From Bradyrhizobium vignae (GTDB taxonomy: Bacteria > Pseudomonadota > Alphaproteobacteria > Rhizobiales > Xanthobacteraceae): a stretch of 64,000 bases of DNA. Of this stretch, positions 47,120 through 56,333 are shown one piece after another. Every line of letters begins with the position of its first letter. The first letter of the stretch is position 1. The stretch covers positions 19,169-83,168 of the forward strand of contig NZ_RDQF01000031.1 in the NCBI RefSeq assembly GCF_004114425.1, in the 5' to 3' direction. The position numbers were made by a program, and so were the translations under genes. The notes under the pieces are model-generated. The model made no database searches. It had not been told where the DNA came from and was given only the letters and a program-made list of their open reading frames with translations.

Positions 47120-47749
47120 GTCTTGTTATCCGGCGTGAACGTAATTGCGGCGCACACCGCGAGCAATGACGGCCCGTCTTGAGAGGTCCTATTTGCCCGC
47201 GCGAATGGACATCGTTCCATCCTACGATCGCAAAAAGACGCTCGTGAAATGACCGCAACGATGGAGAGCTAGGCAGTAGGCCGGCCAGCAGCCGCCGCAA
47301 ACCGTTCAGGAATCCCGAAGTTGGTCGGTCTCGCCGCTTCCGGCGAGCCACGCAACAGGACCCGGTCAAATGGTTAATGGCAGATGAACCTAGTGTCCGG
47401 CCAGTGCGGTGAGTTCGCCAAAGTGCCCAGTCGACGGCCGCGTAGCGCCGCGTTAGCCACGGCGGCGAACCTACAACCTGACGCAGTGTGCGGTTCAAGC
47501 GATTTTATCGGGCAAGCCAAACATTAGTGTACTGGAGGGCGTGTTCTGCCGATAGTGCCGGCGTCGCCTGTTTGCAGTGCAAGCGCATCAAACCTCTCCT
47601 GCGAGGCCAGCAGGCTCACCACGGGCCAAGTCTTCGCAGCCGATCGCCGTCTCTGGCAGCTTCGCGCCAGAGACGTTGAAGTGACGAAATCGTCCGAGCA
47701 CGTCGAAGGATCGTTAGTTATCTGGAAAGTGGAACGGCCTATGTCGAGC
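47120..47749. other. nodD2 upstream region
   Basis: Contains the MerR-type promoter copy B at 47466-47496. From it, the transcript would carry a leader of about 340 nt before nodD2. The 156-codon minus-strand frame covering this leader is Arg-rich and not convincing. Confidence 0.4.
47466..47496 (-). promoter_or_regulatory. MerR-type promoter with 19-bp spacer upstream of nodD2 (copy B)
   Basis: Minus strand: -35 TTGAAC (47496-47491), 19-bp spacer CGCACACTGCGTCAGGTTG, -10 TAGGTT (47471-47466). 11 of the last 13 spacer bases equal those of the nolA copy. Pointing towards nodD2. NolA is known to be needed for nodD2 expression in B. japonicum, and this would be its site. Confidence 0.65.
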
Positions 47750-48694
47750 CTAGCAGCGCCTGCGAGTTGGAGGCTCCTGATGCATAGATCCCATGTTGGA
47801 TGCTTCCTCCAGCAATATCCGCCGCATCCAAATGCTCGCCGGGTCGGTATTGTGGAACGCAGGCCACTGCACAGCCTCGGTGAACGTGGGTAGGGGGAGC
47901 GGTGGTTCGACGATCCGCAGTGGCATTCGCTTTTCGAAGTGTTTGGCCAGTCGTAAGGGCATTGTGCCGATACGGCCCGTGTCCAACAATATGGGCGGAA
48001 TCAGGCTAAACCCCTGCACAACGATCTCAATGCGTCTCTTGACGCCGTGCTCAAGCAAAAACCATTCTTCGAGGTTTGGTCTGAGCGCGCGTCCGAACTT
48101 CGCCGTAACGTGCCCCATCGAAATGTATTTCTCGAACGTAAGCTGCCGGGAGAGCTGCTTGTTCGCGCGGCATCCCACGCATACGAGCGTCTCGTCGAAC
48201 AGCGTCGCCTTAGGATGCGCGCTCGACATGAACAGTTCCGGCAGAATGAGAAAGTCGACCTCGCCCCGGCGGAGCAGCTCATCGGGTTCATCGGAAAATG
48301 GCAGCAATTCGAAGCGCACCGCCGGAGCTTCCTTTGCGATACGGTCCACAATTTTGCGAAGAAAGACGATCGTCATGAAATCGGAGAGAATGAACCTGAA
48401 GCGTCGGCTCGACTGAGTCGGGTCAAACGCGTCTCGCGATATGATCGAGAGTTGGATGTGCAGCAGGGCCTCGCGAACCGGACCTGCAAGCGCCTCCGCG
48501 CCAGGTGTCGGGACAAGCTCGCGACCTCTCATGGTAAATAGTTCATCACGGAAATAGGTGCGCAGCCGCGCGATCGCAGCGCTCATAGCGGGCTGGCTCA
48601 GGTGAATTTTGCGCGCCGCCGCTGTGAGGTTTCGCTCCGTCATCAGAGCATCGAGCGCAACGAGAAGGTTTAGATCGAGTCCCTTGAACCGCAT
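47750..48694 (-). CDS. nodD1: NodD1, LysR-family flavonoid-responsive activator
   Basis: 314 residues. HTH: MRFKGLDLNLLVALDALMTE, then RNLTAAARKIHLSQPAMSAA; sensor domain RRFRFILSDFMTIVFLRKIV and FLILPELFMSSAHPKATLFD. It faces away from the nod operon with the nod box in the shared promoter region, the classical arrangement. NodD1 binds the nod box and, with isoflavones or other flavonoids, turns on nod transcription; it likely also controls its own gene. No change is visible in the HTH. Confidence 0.94.
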   Translation of the reverse strand: MRFKGLDLNLLVALDALMTERNLTAAARKIHLSQPAMSAAIARLRTYFRDELFTMRGRELVPTPGAEALAGPVREALLHIQLSIISRDAFDPTQSSRRFRFILSDFMTIVFLRKIVDRIAKEAPAVRFELLPFSDEPDELLRRGEVDFLILPELFMSSAHPKATLFDETLVCVGCRANKQLSRQLTFEKYISMGHVTAKFGRALRPNLEEWFLLEHGVKRRIEIVVQGFSLIPPILLDTGRIGTMPLRLAKHFEKRMPLRIVEPPLPLPTFTEAVQWPAFHNTDPASIWMRRILLEEASNMGSMHQEPPTRRRC

Positions 48695-48705
48695 GTTCTG
48701 AGTCT

Positions 48706-48754
48706 ATCCATCGTGTGGATGTGTTCCATCGGAACAATCGATTTTACCAAACTG
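48706..48754 (+). promoter_or_regulatory. nod box
   Basis: ATCCATCGTGTGGATG at 48706-48721, then CCATCGGAACAATCGATTTT and ACCAAACTGG up to 48754: an excellent match to the 47-49 bp nod box with both NodD contact regions. It begins 12 bp from the nodD1 start and points to the nod operon. Confidence 0.95.
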
Positions 48755-49145
48755 GGGGATGTTGAATAGCAAACATCAGTTTGGAAAAGTAATCGGGCAT
48801 ACCATGATGGCTGCTGCTCATTCACGCCGGCTCAGAGAAAAAGTCCTGGACGTGCGAGCAGCGGGCGCATTCGTCTCGAGGATGGCTATGGTCGGCCCTT
48901 GCGAGCCGCGTCGCTTCTTCTCCGTGCGAAGCTCGCTCGCTAGAGATGTCAGGCCGATCTCCGTAAACCTTGGTATGCGCGTTCCATCCGTTTCCATATT
49001 GGAGGTTTACCCGCGTACACTTGAGAGCGCGTTCAGCCGCATTCTAGTGTCCCGAAAGAGCGGCAGGCGCAGATTGCGGATGCCAAGTAATTCAGGCGGC
49101 TCCCAAATAGCTCGCCTGTCCACCGCATTTCAGGGCGTGTCGAAG
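48755..49145. other. Leader between the nod box and nodK/nodY
   Basis: The frame of the next gene stays open back to an ATG at 48759 behind GGGGG, but this 129-codon part is Arg/Ser-rich and unlike the rest. I treat it as leader; translation from 48759 cannot be excluded. Confidence 0.4.
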
Positions 49146-49457
49146 ATGCATGAGAACCAGCTTGATTTGATGTCAGTCGGATGCGCCCTCGATGAGGCTC
49201 CGCGGATCGAAGGCTTGCCCTTAGACGTCAAAACGTCGACAGCGATGCGAGCCGAGGCGGAAAAGCTCCGTGGGGCAGACAGAGTGTGGCTAGTCCAATC
49301 GCCTCATCGGCATCTTCCGGGATATCTCGCGCGGGGCATTGGCCGAATGACGAGTCCGAACCATGAGATCGCTTCGTCGCGAGCGAAGCCGCACGGCGCG
49401 GTGGAGTCGAGAAGTGCCGCGCTCTGGGCGGGTCGTGGCAGCGCATTTGAGTGTTGA
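49146..49457 (+). CDS. nodK: NodK/NodY-like first gene of the nod operon
   Basis: 103 residues from ATG 49146: MHENQLDLMSVGCALDEAPR, then IEGLPLDVKTSTAMRAEAEK. In Bradyrhizobium the first gene after the nod box, before nodA, is nodY (B. japonicum) or nodK (B. elkanii), small proteins of unknown function. Position and sequence character agree, so I use nodK with reserve. It would be about 75 bp ahead of nodA. A longer version from 48759 would give 232 residues. Confidence 0.6.
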   Translation: MHENQLDLMSVGCALDEAPRIEGLPLDVKTSTAMRAEAEKLRGADRVWLVQSPHRHLPGYLARGIGRMTSPNHEIASSRAKPHGAVESRSAALWAGRGSAFEC

Positions 49458-49530
49458 TCAGTGGTTCGGCGATTAGGGAGTTCACGTGACCATCTCCGCT
49501 CATAATTCCACTGGCGCAAAGAAACCCGCC

Positions 49531-50160
49531 ATGAAAATTGCCGTATCACGGACGGAAGCGCCTTCTGCACGCTCTCAAGTGCAGTGGAGCCGTCGGTGGG
49601 AAAGCGAATTGCAGCTCACCGATCATGCCGAACTCGCCGAGTTCTTCCGCAACACTTACGGGCCGACCGGTGCGTTCAATGCGCAGCCTTTTGAAGGCAA
49701 CCGCAGTTGGGCCGGGGCGAGGCCTGAGGTCCGCATTATCGGTTATGACGCGCGCGGGGTAGCTGCTCATGTCGGGCTACTACGCCGGTTCATCAAGATT
49801 GGTGGGGTCGATCTACTCGTTGCCGAGCTCGGCTTGTATGCGGTGCGCCCGGACCTCGAAGGACTGGGAATCAGCCACGCAATGCGCGTGACGTATCCGA
49901 TACTGCATGAGCTTGGGGTTCCATTCGGTTTTGGTACGGTTCGGCCTGCGCTTGCGAAACATATGACCCGACTGGTCGCAAGGCAGGGGCTCGCCACGCT
50001 GATGTCTGGCATTCGCGTCCGCTCCACGCATCCGGACGTCTATCCCAATCTGTCGCCGATCCGCATCGAAGACGTGATCGTGGTGGTTTTCCCGGTTGGA
50101 CGCGCGATAGGCGAGTGGCCCGCCGGGACGATAATCGATCGGAACGGGCCTGAGTTGTGA
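49531..50160 (+). CDS. nodA: NodA, N-acyltransferase of nod factor synthesis
   Basis: 209 residues starting at ATG 49531 (MKIAVSRTEAPSARSQVQWS); the frame reaches back to a GTG at 49486 but known Bradyrhizobium NodA proteins start here. Core sequence FFRNTYGPTGAFNAQPFEGN, RSWAGARPEVRIIGYDARGV and LLVAELGLYAVRPDLEGLGI is strongly conserved. NodA moves a fatty acyl group from acyl carrier protein to the free amino group of the chitin oligomer, setting the lipid tail. It overlaps nodB by 4 bp. Confidence 0.97.
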   Translation: MKIAVSRTEAPSARSQVQWSRRWESELQLTDHAELAEFFRNTYGPTGAFNAQPFEGNRSWAGARPEVRIIGYDARGVAAHVGLLRRFIKIGGVDLLVAELGLYAVRPDLEGLGISHAMRVTYPILHELGVPFGFGTVRPALAKHMTRLVARQGLATLMSGIRVRSTHPDVYPNLSPIRIEDVIVVVFPVGRAIGEWPAGTIIDRNGPEL

Positions 50161-50816
50161 AAGAGCGTTTCCCCCTATCCGCTGTCCGTTGCGACTATGC
50201 TGACGTGACCGGAAGTCGCCCCGTCTATTTAACCTTTGATGATGGGCCCAATCCATTTTGCACGCCAGAGGTGCTCGATGTCCTGGCGAAACATCAAGCT
50301 CCGGCGACGTTCTTCGTGATTGGCACATATGCGGCCGAACAACCTGAACTCATTCGGCGAATGATCGCGGAAGGGCACGAGGTTGCGAACCACACGATGA
50401 CGCATCCGGATCTATCCAGATGCGGACCAGCGGAGGTGCGCGACGAAGTGCTGACGGCGAGCGAGGCGATCCGTTCGGCGTGTCCGCAGGCCTCGCTCAG
50501 ACACATGCGGGCACCTTACGGCATGTGGACACAAGAGGTGCTCTCTGCGTCAGCGAGCGCTGGTCTCACAGCTGTGCACTGGTCGGTCGATCCCAGAGAT
50601 TGGTCACGCCCCGGGGTTGATCGAATTGTGAATTCAGTACTGGCAACCGTTCGCCCGGGAGCAATTGTGCTCCTGCACGATGGATATCCGCCTGATGAGG
50701 AGCGACTTTGCACTGCTGCCACGCTGCGTGATCAGACCACGATGGCACTGTCACATCTGATCCCAGCACTACAACGGCGCGGGTTTGTCATCCGTCCACT
50801 CCCTCAACTTCACTGA
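50157..50816 (+). CDS. nodB: NodB, chitooligosaccharide deacetylase
   Basis: 219 residues starting GTG 50157 across the nodA stop. The NodB homology domain has YLTFDDGPNPFCTPEVLDVL (catalytic Asp-Asp), NHTMTHPDLS (His-x3-His metal ligands), RAPYGMW and VHWSVDPRDWSRPG. It removes the N-acetyl group from the non-reducing end of the chitin oligomer so that NodA can acylate it. All catalytic residues visible. Confidence 0.97.
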   Translation: MKERFPLSAVRCDYADVTGSRPVYLTFDDGPNPFCTPEVLDVLAKHQAPATFFVIGTYAAEQPELIRRMIAEGHEVANHTMTHPDLSRCGPAEVRDEVLTASEAIRSACPQASLRHMRAPYGMWTQEVLSASASAGLTAVHWSVDPRDWSRPGVDRIVNSVLATVRPGAIVLLHDGYPPDEERLCTAATLRDQTTMALSHLIPALQRRGFVIRPLPQLH

Positions 50817-50832
50817 ACAGAACCAACATCCT

Positions 50833-52209
50833 ATGGACCTGCTCGCTACAACCAGTGCTGTCGCTGTTTCGTCTTATGCGCTCCTCTCGACGATCTACAA
50901 GAGCGCGCAAGCGCTTTATGCCCAACCGGCGATTAACGCATCGCTCCAGGACAACTCGGGACGATCGGAGGTGCTCCTTCCCAGTGTAGACGTTATCGTG
51001 CCGTGCTTCAACGAGGATCCAATTACGCTCGCCCAATGTCTGGAGTCGATTGCGAGCCAAGACTACAGCGGAAAGTTGCAGGTCTATGTGGTCGACGACG
51101 GATCTGCAAATCGCGAACTTGTCGCGCCAGTACACAAAATCTATGCGAACAATCCGAGGTTCAGCATCATCTTGCTGGCAAAGAACGTCGGAAAGCGCAA
51201 GGCGCAGATCGCCGCAATACGCAGCTCATCCGGTGACCTGGTCCTCAACGTCGACTCGGATACGATCCTTGCCGCTGACGTTGTTACCAAGCTCGTATTG
51301 AAGATGCATGACCCGCAAATCGGTGCAGCCATGGGTCGGTTGATAGCGAGCAATCGCAGCCAAACCTGGCTGACCAGGCTGATCGACATGGAATACTGGC
51401 TGGCATGCAACGAAGAGCGCGCGGCGCAGGCGCGTTTCGGTGCCGTCATGTGCTGCTGCGGTCCATGTGCCATGTATCGTCGCTCCGCGCTCGCCTTGCT
51501 TCTTGATCAATACGAGGCGCAATTCTTTCGCGGCAAGCCGAGCGATTTCGGCGAGGATCGCCATCTAACAATCCTCATGCTCAAGGCGGGATTTCGAACC
51601 GAATACGTCTCGGACGCGATCGCAGCAACAGTTGTCCCGGACCGCCTAGGGCCATATCTACGTCAGCAACTGCGCTGGGCGCGCAGTACCTTCCGGGACA
51701 CGTTCCTTGCATTTCGCCTGCTGCCGGAGCTCGATGGCTATCTGACGCTAGACGTTATCGGGCAAAATCTCGGCCCGTTGCTTCTTGCCCTGTCATCACT
51801 GGCAGCGCTTGCACAGCTCCTGATCGTCGGTTCTGTGCCCTGGTGGACGGGATTGACGATTGCAGCAATGACAATGGTCCGGTGCAGTGTGGCAGCCCTT
51901 CGTGCGCGCGAATTCCGCTTTCTCGGCTTCTCGCTCCACACACCAATCAATATCTTTCTCTTACTTCCATTGAAGGCCTATGCGCTTTGTACATTGAGCA
52001 ACAGCGATTGGCTATCGCGCAAGGTCACCAATGTGCCGGCCGAAGGGGAAAAGCAGTCTGTCACCCTGCACCCGAACGCTGGACGAAGTGCTGCGAGTAA
52101 ATGGGGAATGTCTGGAACAATTCGCGAGGCGGGGTTTTCGTCCGGTGAATCGACCCTGACGGCAACGAAGAGTGTTTGCGCTCACGATCGTTCGACGGCC
52201 TGCAAGTAG
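50833..52209 (+). CDS. nodC: NodC, chitooligosaccharide synthase
   Basis: 458 residues from ATG 50833 (MDLLATTSAVAVSSYALLST), the known NodC start; the frame extends back to 50785. A GT2 enzyme of the inner membrane: N-terminal helix, VIVPCFNEDP, VVDDGSAN, LNVDSDT, GEDRHLTILML, QQLRWARSTF (QxxRW), and C-terminal helices LLLALSSLAALAQLLIVGSV. It polymerises GlcNAc into the 4-5 unit backbone. The last 50 residues are variable. It ends 11 bp before nodS. Confidence 0.97.
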   Translation: MDLLATTSAVAVSSYALLSTIYKSAQALYAQPAINASLQDNSGRSEVLLPSVDVIVPCFNEDPITLAQCLESIASQDYSGKLQVYVVDDGSANRELVAPVHKIYANNPRFSIILLAKNVGKRKAQIAAIRSSSGDLVLNVDSDTILAADVVTKLVLKMHDPQIGAAMGRLIASNRSQTWLTRLIDMEYWLACNEERAAQARFGAVMCCCGPCAMYRRSALALLLDQYEAQFFRGKPSDFGEDRHLTILMLKAGFRTEYVSDAIAATVVPDRLGPYLRQQLRWARSTFRDTFLAFRLLPELDGYLTLDVIGQNLGPLLLALSSLAALAQLLIVGSVPWWTGLTIAAMTMVRCSVAALRAREFRFLGFSLHTPINIFLLLPLKAYALCTLSNSDWLSRKVTNVPAEGEKQSVTLHPNAGRSAASKWGMSGTIREAGFSSGESTLTATKSVCAHDRSTACK

Positions 52210-52220
52210 GCGATTGGCTC

Positions 52221-52850
52221 ATGATTCCGGACGCAAGTCACCAGCTATTAGAGCGAGAGTTGGCTGTCGACGACCCATGGGGCCTCGACAGTAGTTCTTT
52301 CGAGCAGGCGCGATACGCACAAATGCTTCGGATGTCGCGTTGCAATGGAAATGTTGCGCGTGCCCTCGAAGTTGGATGTGCAGCCGGCGCATTCACCGAC
52401 ATGCTGGCGCCGCTATGCGAGCGACTCACCGTGGTCGACGTCATGCCGCAGGCCATCGAGCGAGCGCGACGACGGACTTCGAAGCGGCCAAATATCACGT
52501 GGGTAGTCTGCGACATTCAGAGGTTCTCAACCACTGAGCAGTTCGATTTGATCGTCGTGGCCGAGGTTCTTTACTACCTCAAGGACGTTGTCGAGATGCA
52601 TGCGGCTATCCGCAACCTGGTGAGTATGCTCGCTCCAAATGGAGCTCTGATTTTCGGGTCCGCACGTGACGCCACATGTCAACGGTGGGGTCATGCTGCT
52701 GGTGCCGAAACGGTGATCGCGCTCTTCACCGAGAGCCTATCGGAGGTCGAGCGACTGCACTGCCACACCGAATCGGTCAACGAAGACTGCTTGATCGTTC
52801 GGTTCCGAAAGCCGGGTCACTCGTCAGAACAATCAAACGTCGGTCACTAG
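52221..52850 (+). CDS. nodS: NodS, S-adenosylmethionine-dependent N-methyltransferase
   Basis: 209 residues from ATG 52221 (MIPDASHQLLERELAVDDPW), matching known NodS starts; the frame begins at 52176 inside nodC. SAM-binding motif I is ALEVGCAAGAFTDMLAPLCE, followed by LTVVDVMPQAIERARRRTSK and FDLIVVAEVLYYLKDVVEMH. NodS N-methylates the deacetylated non-reducing sugar before NodA acts. Followed at 13 bp by nodU, its usual partner. Confidence 0.95.
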   Translation: MIPDASHQLLERELAVDDPWGLDSSSFEQARYAQMLRMSRCNGNVARALEVGCAAGAFTDMLAPLCERLTVVDVMPQAIERARRRTSKRPNITWVVCDIQRFSTTEQFDLIVVAEVLYYLKDVVEMHAAIRNLVSMLAPNGALIFGSARDATCQRWGHAAGAETVIALFTESLSEVERLHCHTESVNEDCLIVRFRKPGHSSEQSNVGH

Positions 52851-52863
52851 ACCAGGGGATCGT

Positions 52864-54573
52864 ATGCGCATCTGCGGTATCAAGTTAACACATGACGGGG
52901 CAATTGCCGTCGTCGAGGACGGGCGGCTTGTCTTTTGCACCGAGCAAGAAAAGTGCGGCAACGGTCCACGCTACCAATCCGTCGAGAATCTCGATGCAGT
53001 CGTGCTCGCCTTGGCGGAGCATGGACTGGATCCGCGGGATATCGATCAGTTCGTCATCGACGGCTGGGATGGCGAGATTGAGTCGCAGTTCCAGGTCCTA
53101 AGTGGCGCTGTGCCGATCGCGCTGAAAGGGGCGCCATATGTCGAGCGCCATGCTGAGGGCCTTCTTGATTCCGTCGACGGCTTTGGCCTGATCCTCGGAG
53201 GCAAGGTCTTTTCATATAAGAGCTACCCGCACGTCACGGGCCACGTCGCGTCAGCGTATAGCACGAGTCCCTTTGCCAGCGCGGGAAAACCCGCACTCTG
53301 TCTGGTATGGGATGGCTGCATCTTTCCACGTCTTTACTATGTCGAACCTCGGGGGGCGCGGCTCATTGCATCCCTATTTCCGATGATCGGCCATGCCTAC
53401 GCCGCCGCGGGCCTTCACTTCGGCCCTTACAGGCAACCGAACCGCTCGAGTTGGGATTTGGGCATAGCCGGCAAGCTGATGGCTTACATCGCGCTTGGCT
53501 CTGTCGACGAAAGCATCGTGGCGGTGTTTCAGGAGCTCTATGAAAAGCGCTTCGCCGCTGACACCGAGCAGGCTCATCGCTACCGAGCTGACATCAACAA
53601 TGCGGAATCGTCTCTTGCAGCACTGCACGACTTCTTCGAGGCAAGCGCGCTGCGCCTGACGGACAAGCGAGCGGAGGACGTCCTTGCGTCCTTTCATGTG
53701 TTCGTGGAGCGTCTCCTTGTCAAGGAAATGGCGATGGTTCTGCTGCGACACTCGGCGCTCCCGGGGGCCCGAAATCTATGTATCGCGGGAGGTTGCGGTC
53801 TCAATATCAAGTGGAACAGCGCGCTTCGCGCGACGGGACTGTTCGATGATGTTTGGGTGCCACCGTTTCCGAATGACAGCGGATCGGCGATCGGCGCCGC
53901 TTGTGGCGCGATAGCGGCGCAAAATGGCTTCGGGCCATTGGAATGGTCAGTCTACAGTGGTCCGGACCTGCAGGACAGCGAGCTTCCGCCGGATTGGGAG
54001 GCGACGCCATGCAGTCTGCGTGAACTTGCGGCGATTCTCGCCGACAACAAGCCGGTCGTCTTCCTTTCCGGGCGCGCCGAGCTTGGGCCGCGGGCGTTGG
54101 GCGGCAGAAGCATTCTTGCAGCGCCCACCTCGCCCGCAATGAAGGATCATCTCAACGACATTAAGCGTCGCGAGAACTTCCGGCCGGTGGCGCCGATCTG
54201 TCTGGAGGATCGGGCGCCAGAAATTTTCAGCCCAGGTACGCCAGATCCTTACATGCTGTTCGATCACCAGACCCGGGCGGAATGGCGCGACAAGGTCCCC
54301 GCTGTGGTCCATCTTGACGGCTCGGCGCGGCTGCAGACAATTTCCCGCAACTCTCCGCACAAGGTCGCGGCGCTTCTCGTCGAATTTGAGCAACTCACGG
54401 GAATCCCGCTGCTCTGCAACACGAGCGCCAACCTCCACGGACGGGGATTCTTCCCGGATGCTGCCGCGGCCTGCCAATGGGGGCGTGTTGAGCATGTGTG
54501 GTGCGACGGCCAGCTTTGGACCAAAACGGTCATTGAGAAGCCATCGTCCGCTGAACGACTTCTTTCAGCCTAA
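52864..54573 (+). CDS. nodU: NodU, 6-O-carbamoyltransferase
   Basis: 569 residues, the standard NodU length. N-terminal ASKHA-like fold: RICGIKLTHDGAIAVVEDGR, LVFCTEQEKCGNGPRYQSVE, with a GHVASAYSTSPFA His motif; NLCIAGGCGLNIKWNSALRA and LSGRAELGPRALGGRSILAA later; C-terminal region GIPLLCNTSANLHGRGFF. NodU carbamoylates the non-reducing end of the nod factor using carbamoyl phosphate and ATP. All family motifs are present. Confidence 0.95.
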   Translation: MRICGIKLTHDGAIAVVEDGRLVFCTEQEKCGNGPRYQSVENLDAVVLALAEHGLDPRDIDQFVIDGWDGEIESQFQVLSGAVPIALKGAPYVERHAEGLLDSVDGFGLILGGKVFSYKSYPHVTGHVASAYSTSPFASAGKPALCLVWDGCIFPRLYYVEPRGARLIASLFPMIGHAYAAAGLHFGPYRQPNRSSWDLGIAGKLMAYIALGSVDESIVAVFQELYEKRFAADTEQAHRYRADINNAESSLAALHDFFEASALRLTDKRAEDVLASFHVFVERLLVKEMAMVLLRHSALPGARNLCIAGGCGLNIKWNSALRATGLFDDVWVPPFPNDSGSAIGAACGAIAAQNGFGPLEWSVYSGPDLQDSELPPDWEATPCSLRELAAILADNKPVVFLSGRAELGPRALGGRSILAAPTSPAMKDHLNDIKRRENFRPVAPICLEDRAPEIFSPGTPDPYMLFDHQTRAEWRDKVPAVVHLDGSARLQTISRNSPHKVAALLVEFEQLTGIPLLCNTSANLHGRGFFPDAAAACQWGRVEHVWCDGQLWTKTVIEKPSSAERLLSA

Positions 54574-54574
54574 G

Positions 54575-55495
54575 ATGAACATGTCCACGGTAGCGATCGA
54601 CCTTGCCGACGTGAAAAAATCATTTGGCGACAAGGTCATCGTCAATGAACTGTCATTCTCGGTTGCGCGAGGAGAATGCTTCGGCCTGCTTGGGCCAAAT
54701 GGAGCTGGCAAGAGCACGATTGCGCGTATGCTCCTCGGCATGATTTCGCCGGATGCAGGCAAGATTACGGTCCTCAATGAGCCTGTGCCTTCCCGCGCTC
54801 GTGTGGCGCGGGTACGCATCGGCGTGGTGCCGCAGTTCGATAACCTTGAACTCGAGTTCACCGTGCGAGAGAATCTGCTTGTGTTTGGCCGCTATTTCGG
54901 CATGAGCGTTCGCAAGATCGAGGAGGTCGTGCCATCGCTGCTCGAGTTTGCGCGCCTCGAGAGTAAGGCGGATGTGCGCGTCTCCGAGTTGTCCGGTGGC
55001 ATGAAGAGGCGGCTGACGCTGGCGCGCGCCCTGCTTAATGATCCCCATCTACTCGTGATGGACGAGCCTACAACCGGTCTTGATCCGCATGCACGCCACC
55101 TGATTTGGGAGCGCCTGCGAGTTCTGCTTGCGCGTGGCAAGACGATTCTCTTGACCACTCACTTCATGGAAGAGGCCGAACGGCTGTGCGACCGGCTGTG
55201 CGTGCTTGAGGGTGGATGCAAGATCGCCGAAGGCAAGCCAGACGCCCTGATCGATGAGCACATTGGCTGCAACGTCATTGAAATCTATGGGGGCGATCCA
55301 CATCAGCTCTGCGAGCTGGTCAGGCCGTATGCGCGGCACATCGAAGTCAGTGGCGAGACTCTCTTTTGTTATGCGCCACATCCGGAGCAGGTACGCGTGA
55401 AATTGCGCGGGCGAGCGGGCCTCCGTATTCTGCAGCGCCCGCCGAATCTCGAAGACGTGTTTCTGCGGCTCACCGGGCGCGAGATGGAGAAGTGA
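54575..55495 (+). CDS. nodI: NodI, ABC transporter ATPase for nod factor export
   Basis: 306 residues from ATG 54575, one base after the nodU stop (MNMSTVAIDLADVKKSFGDK); the open frame upstream is inside nodU. Walker A GPNGAGKST, Q-loop GVVPQFDNLELEFTVRENLL, signature LSGGMKRRL, Walker B LLVMDEPTTGLDPHARHLIW and the H-loop LTTHFMEEAE are all intact. With NodJ it forms the exporter that speeds secretion of lipochitooligosaccharides. Confidence 0.97.
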   Translation: MNMSTVAIDLADVKKSFGDKVIVNELSFSVARGECFGLLGPNGAGKSTIARMLLGMISPDAGKITVLNEPVPSRARVARVRIGVVPQFDNLELEFTVRENLLVFGRYFGMSVRKIEEVVPSLLEFARLESKADVRVSELSGGMKRRLTLARALLNDPHLLVMDEPTTGLDPHARHLIWERLRVLLARGKTILLTTHFMEEAERLCDRLCVLEGGCKIAEGKPDALIDEHIGCNVIEIYGGDPHQLCELVRPYARHIEVSGETLFCYAPHPEQVRVKLRGRAGLRILQRPPNLEDVFLRLTGREMEK

Positions 55496-55498
55496 GCG

Positions 55499-56287
55499 AT
55501 GGGTGAAAGCTATGCGGCGGTAATGCCCGCTAACGCGTACAACTGGATCGCGGTATGGCGTCGGAACTTTCTAGCATGGAAGAAAGCCGCACTTGCGTCG
55601 ATTCTGGGCAACCTCGCAGATCCTATAACCAATCTGCTTGGGCTCGGCTTTGGCCTTGGCCTGATCGTCGGGCGCGTTGAGGGGACGTCGTACATCGCGT
55701 TTCTGGCGGCGGGCATGGTCGCGACCAGCGCCATGACGTCTGCGACCTTTGAAACCATGTATGCAGCCTTTGCGCGGATGGATGCCAAACGCACCTGGGA
55801 AGCGATCCTCTCTACTCAGCTCACCCTTGGCGATATCGTTCTGGGTGAACTGGCGTGGGCGGCCAGTAAGTCCGTTCTGGCGGGAACAGCGATCGGGATC
55901 GTCGCTGCGACGCTGGGTTATGCATCATGGCCATCCATTCTGTATGCGATGCCGACAATCGCCCTTACTGGCCTTGTCTTCGCCAGCCTGGCGATGGTCG
56001 TCATATCTCTTGCGCCAAGTTACGATTACTTCGTGTTTTACCAGACACTTTTCCTCACTCCTATGGTGTTTCTGTGTGGCGCGGTCTTTCCGATGAGCCA
56101 ACTGCCCGGCTCATTGCAGCACTTCGCCGGCATGTTGCCGCTCGCACATTCGGTCGACCTTATTCGCCCGGCGATGCTTGAGCGCGGCGCCGACAGTGTT
56201 GCCCTGCACGTCGGTACGCTTTGCGTTTACGCGGTATTGCCATTTTTCGTGTCGACAGCACTGTTCCGGCGCCGCCTGCTGCGTTGA
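55499..56287 (+). CDS. nodJ: NodJ, ABC-2 type permease for nod factor export
   Basis: 262 residues, the usual NodJ length, 3 bp after nodI. ABC-2 membrane protein with about six helices: WRRNFLAWKKAALASILGNL, then ITNLLGLGFGLGLIV, later FLTPMVFLCGAVFPMSQLPG and LPLAHSVDLIRPAM, which is the family signature. It forms the membrane channel with NodI. Confidence 0.96.
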   Translation: MGESYAAVMPANAYNWIAVWRRNFLAWKKAALASILGNLADPITNLLGLGFGLGLIVGRVEGTSYIAFLAAGMVATSAMTSATFETMYAAFARMDAKRTWEAILSTQLTLGDIVLGELAWAASKSVLAGTAIGIVAATLGYASWPSILYAMPTIALTGLVFASLAMVVISLAPSYDYFVFYQTLFLTPMVFLCGAVFPMSQLPGSLQHFAGMLPLAHSVDLIRPAMLERGADSVALHVGTLCVYAVLPFFVSTALFRRRLLR

Positions 56288-56333
56288 GGTGAGTTGAGCG
56301 AGAACGGGGAAAGTCAATCGATGCAGGATCACG

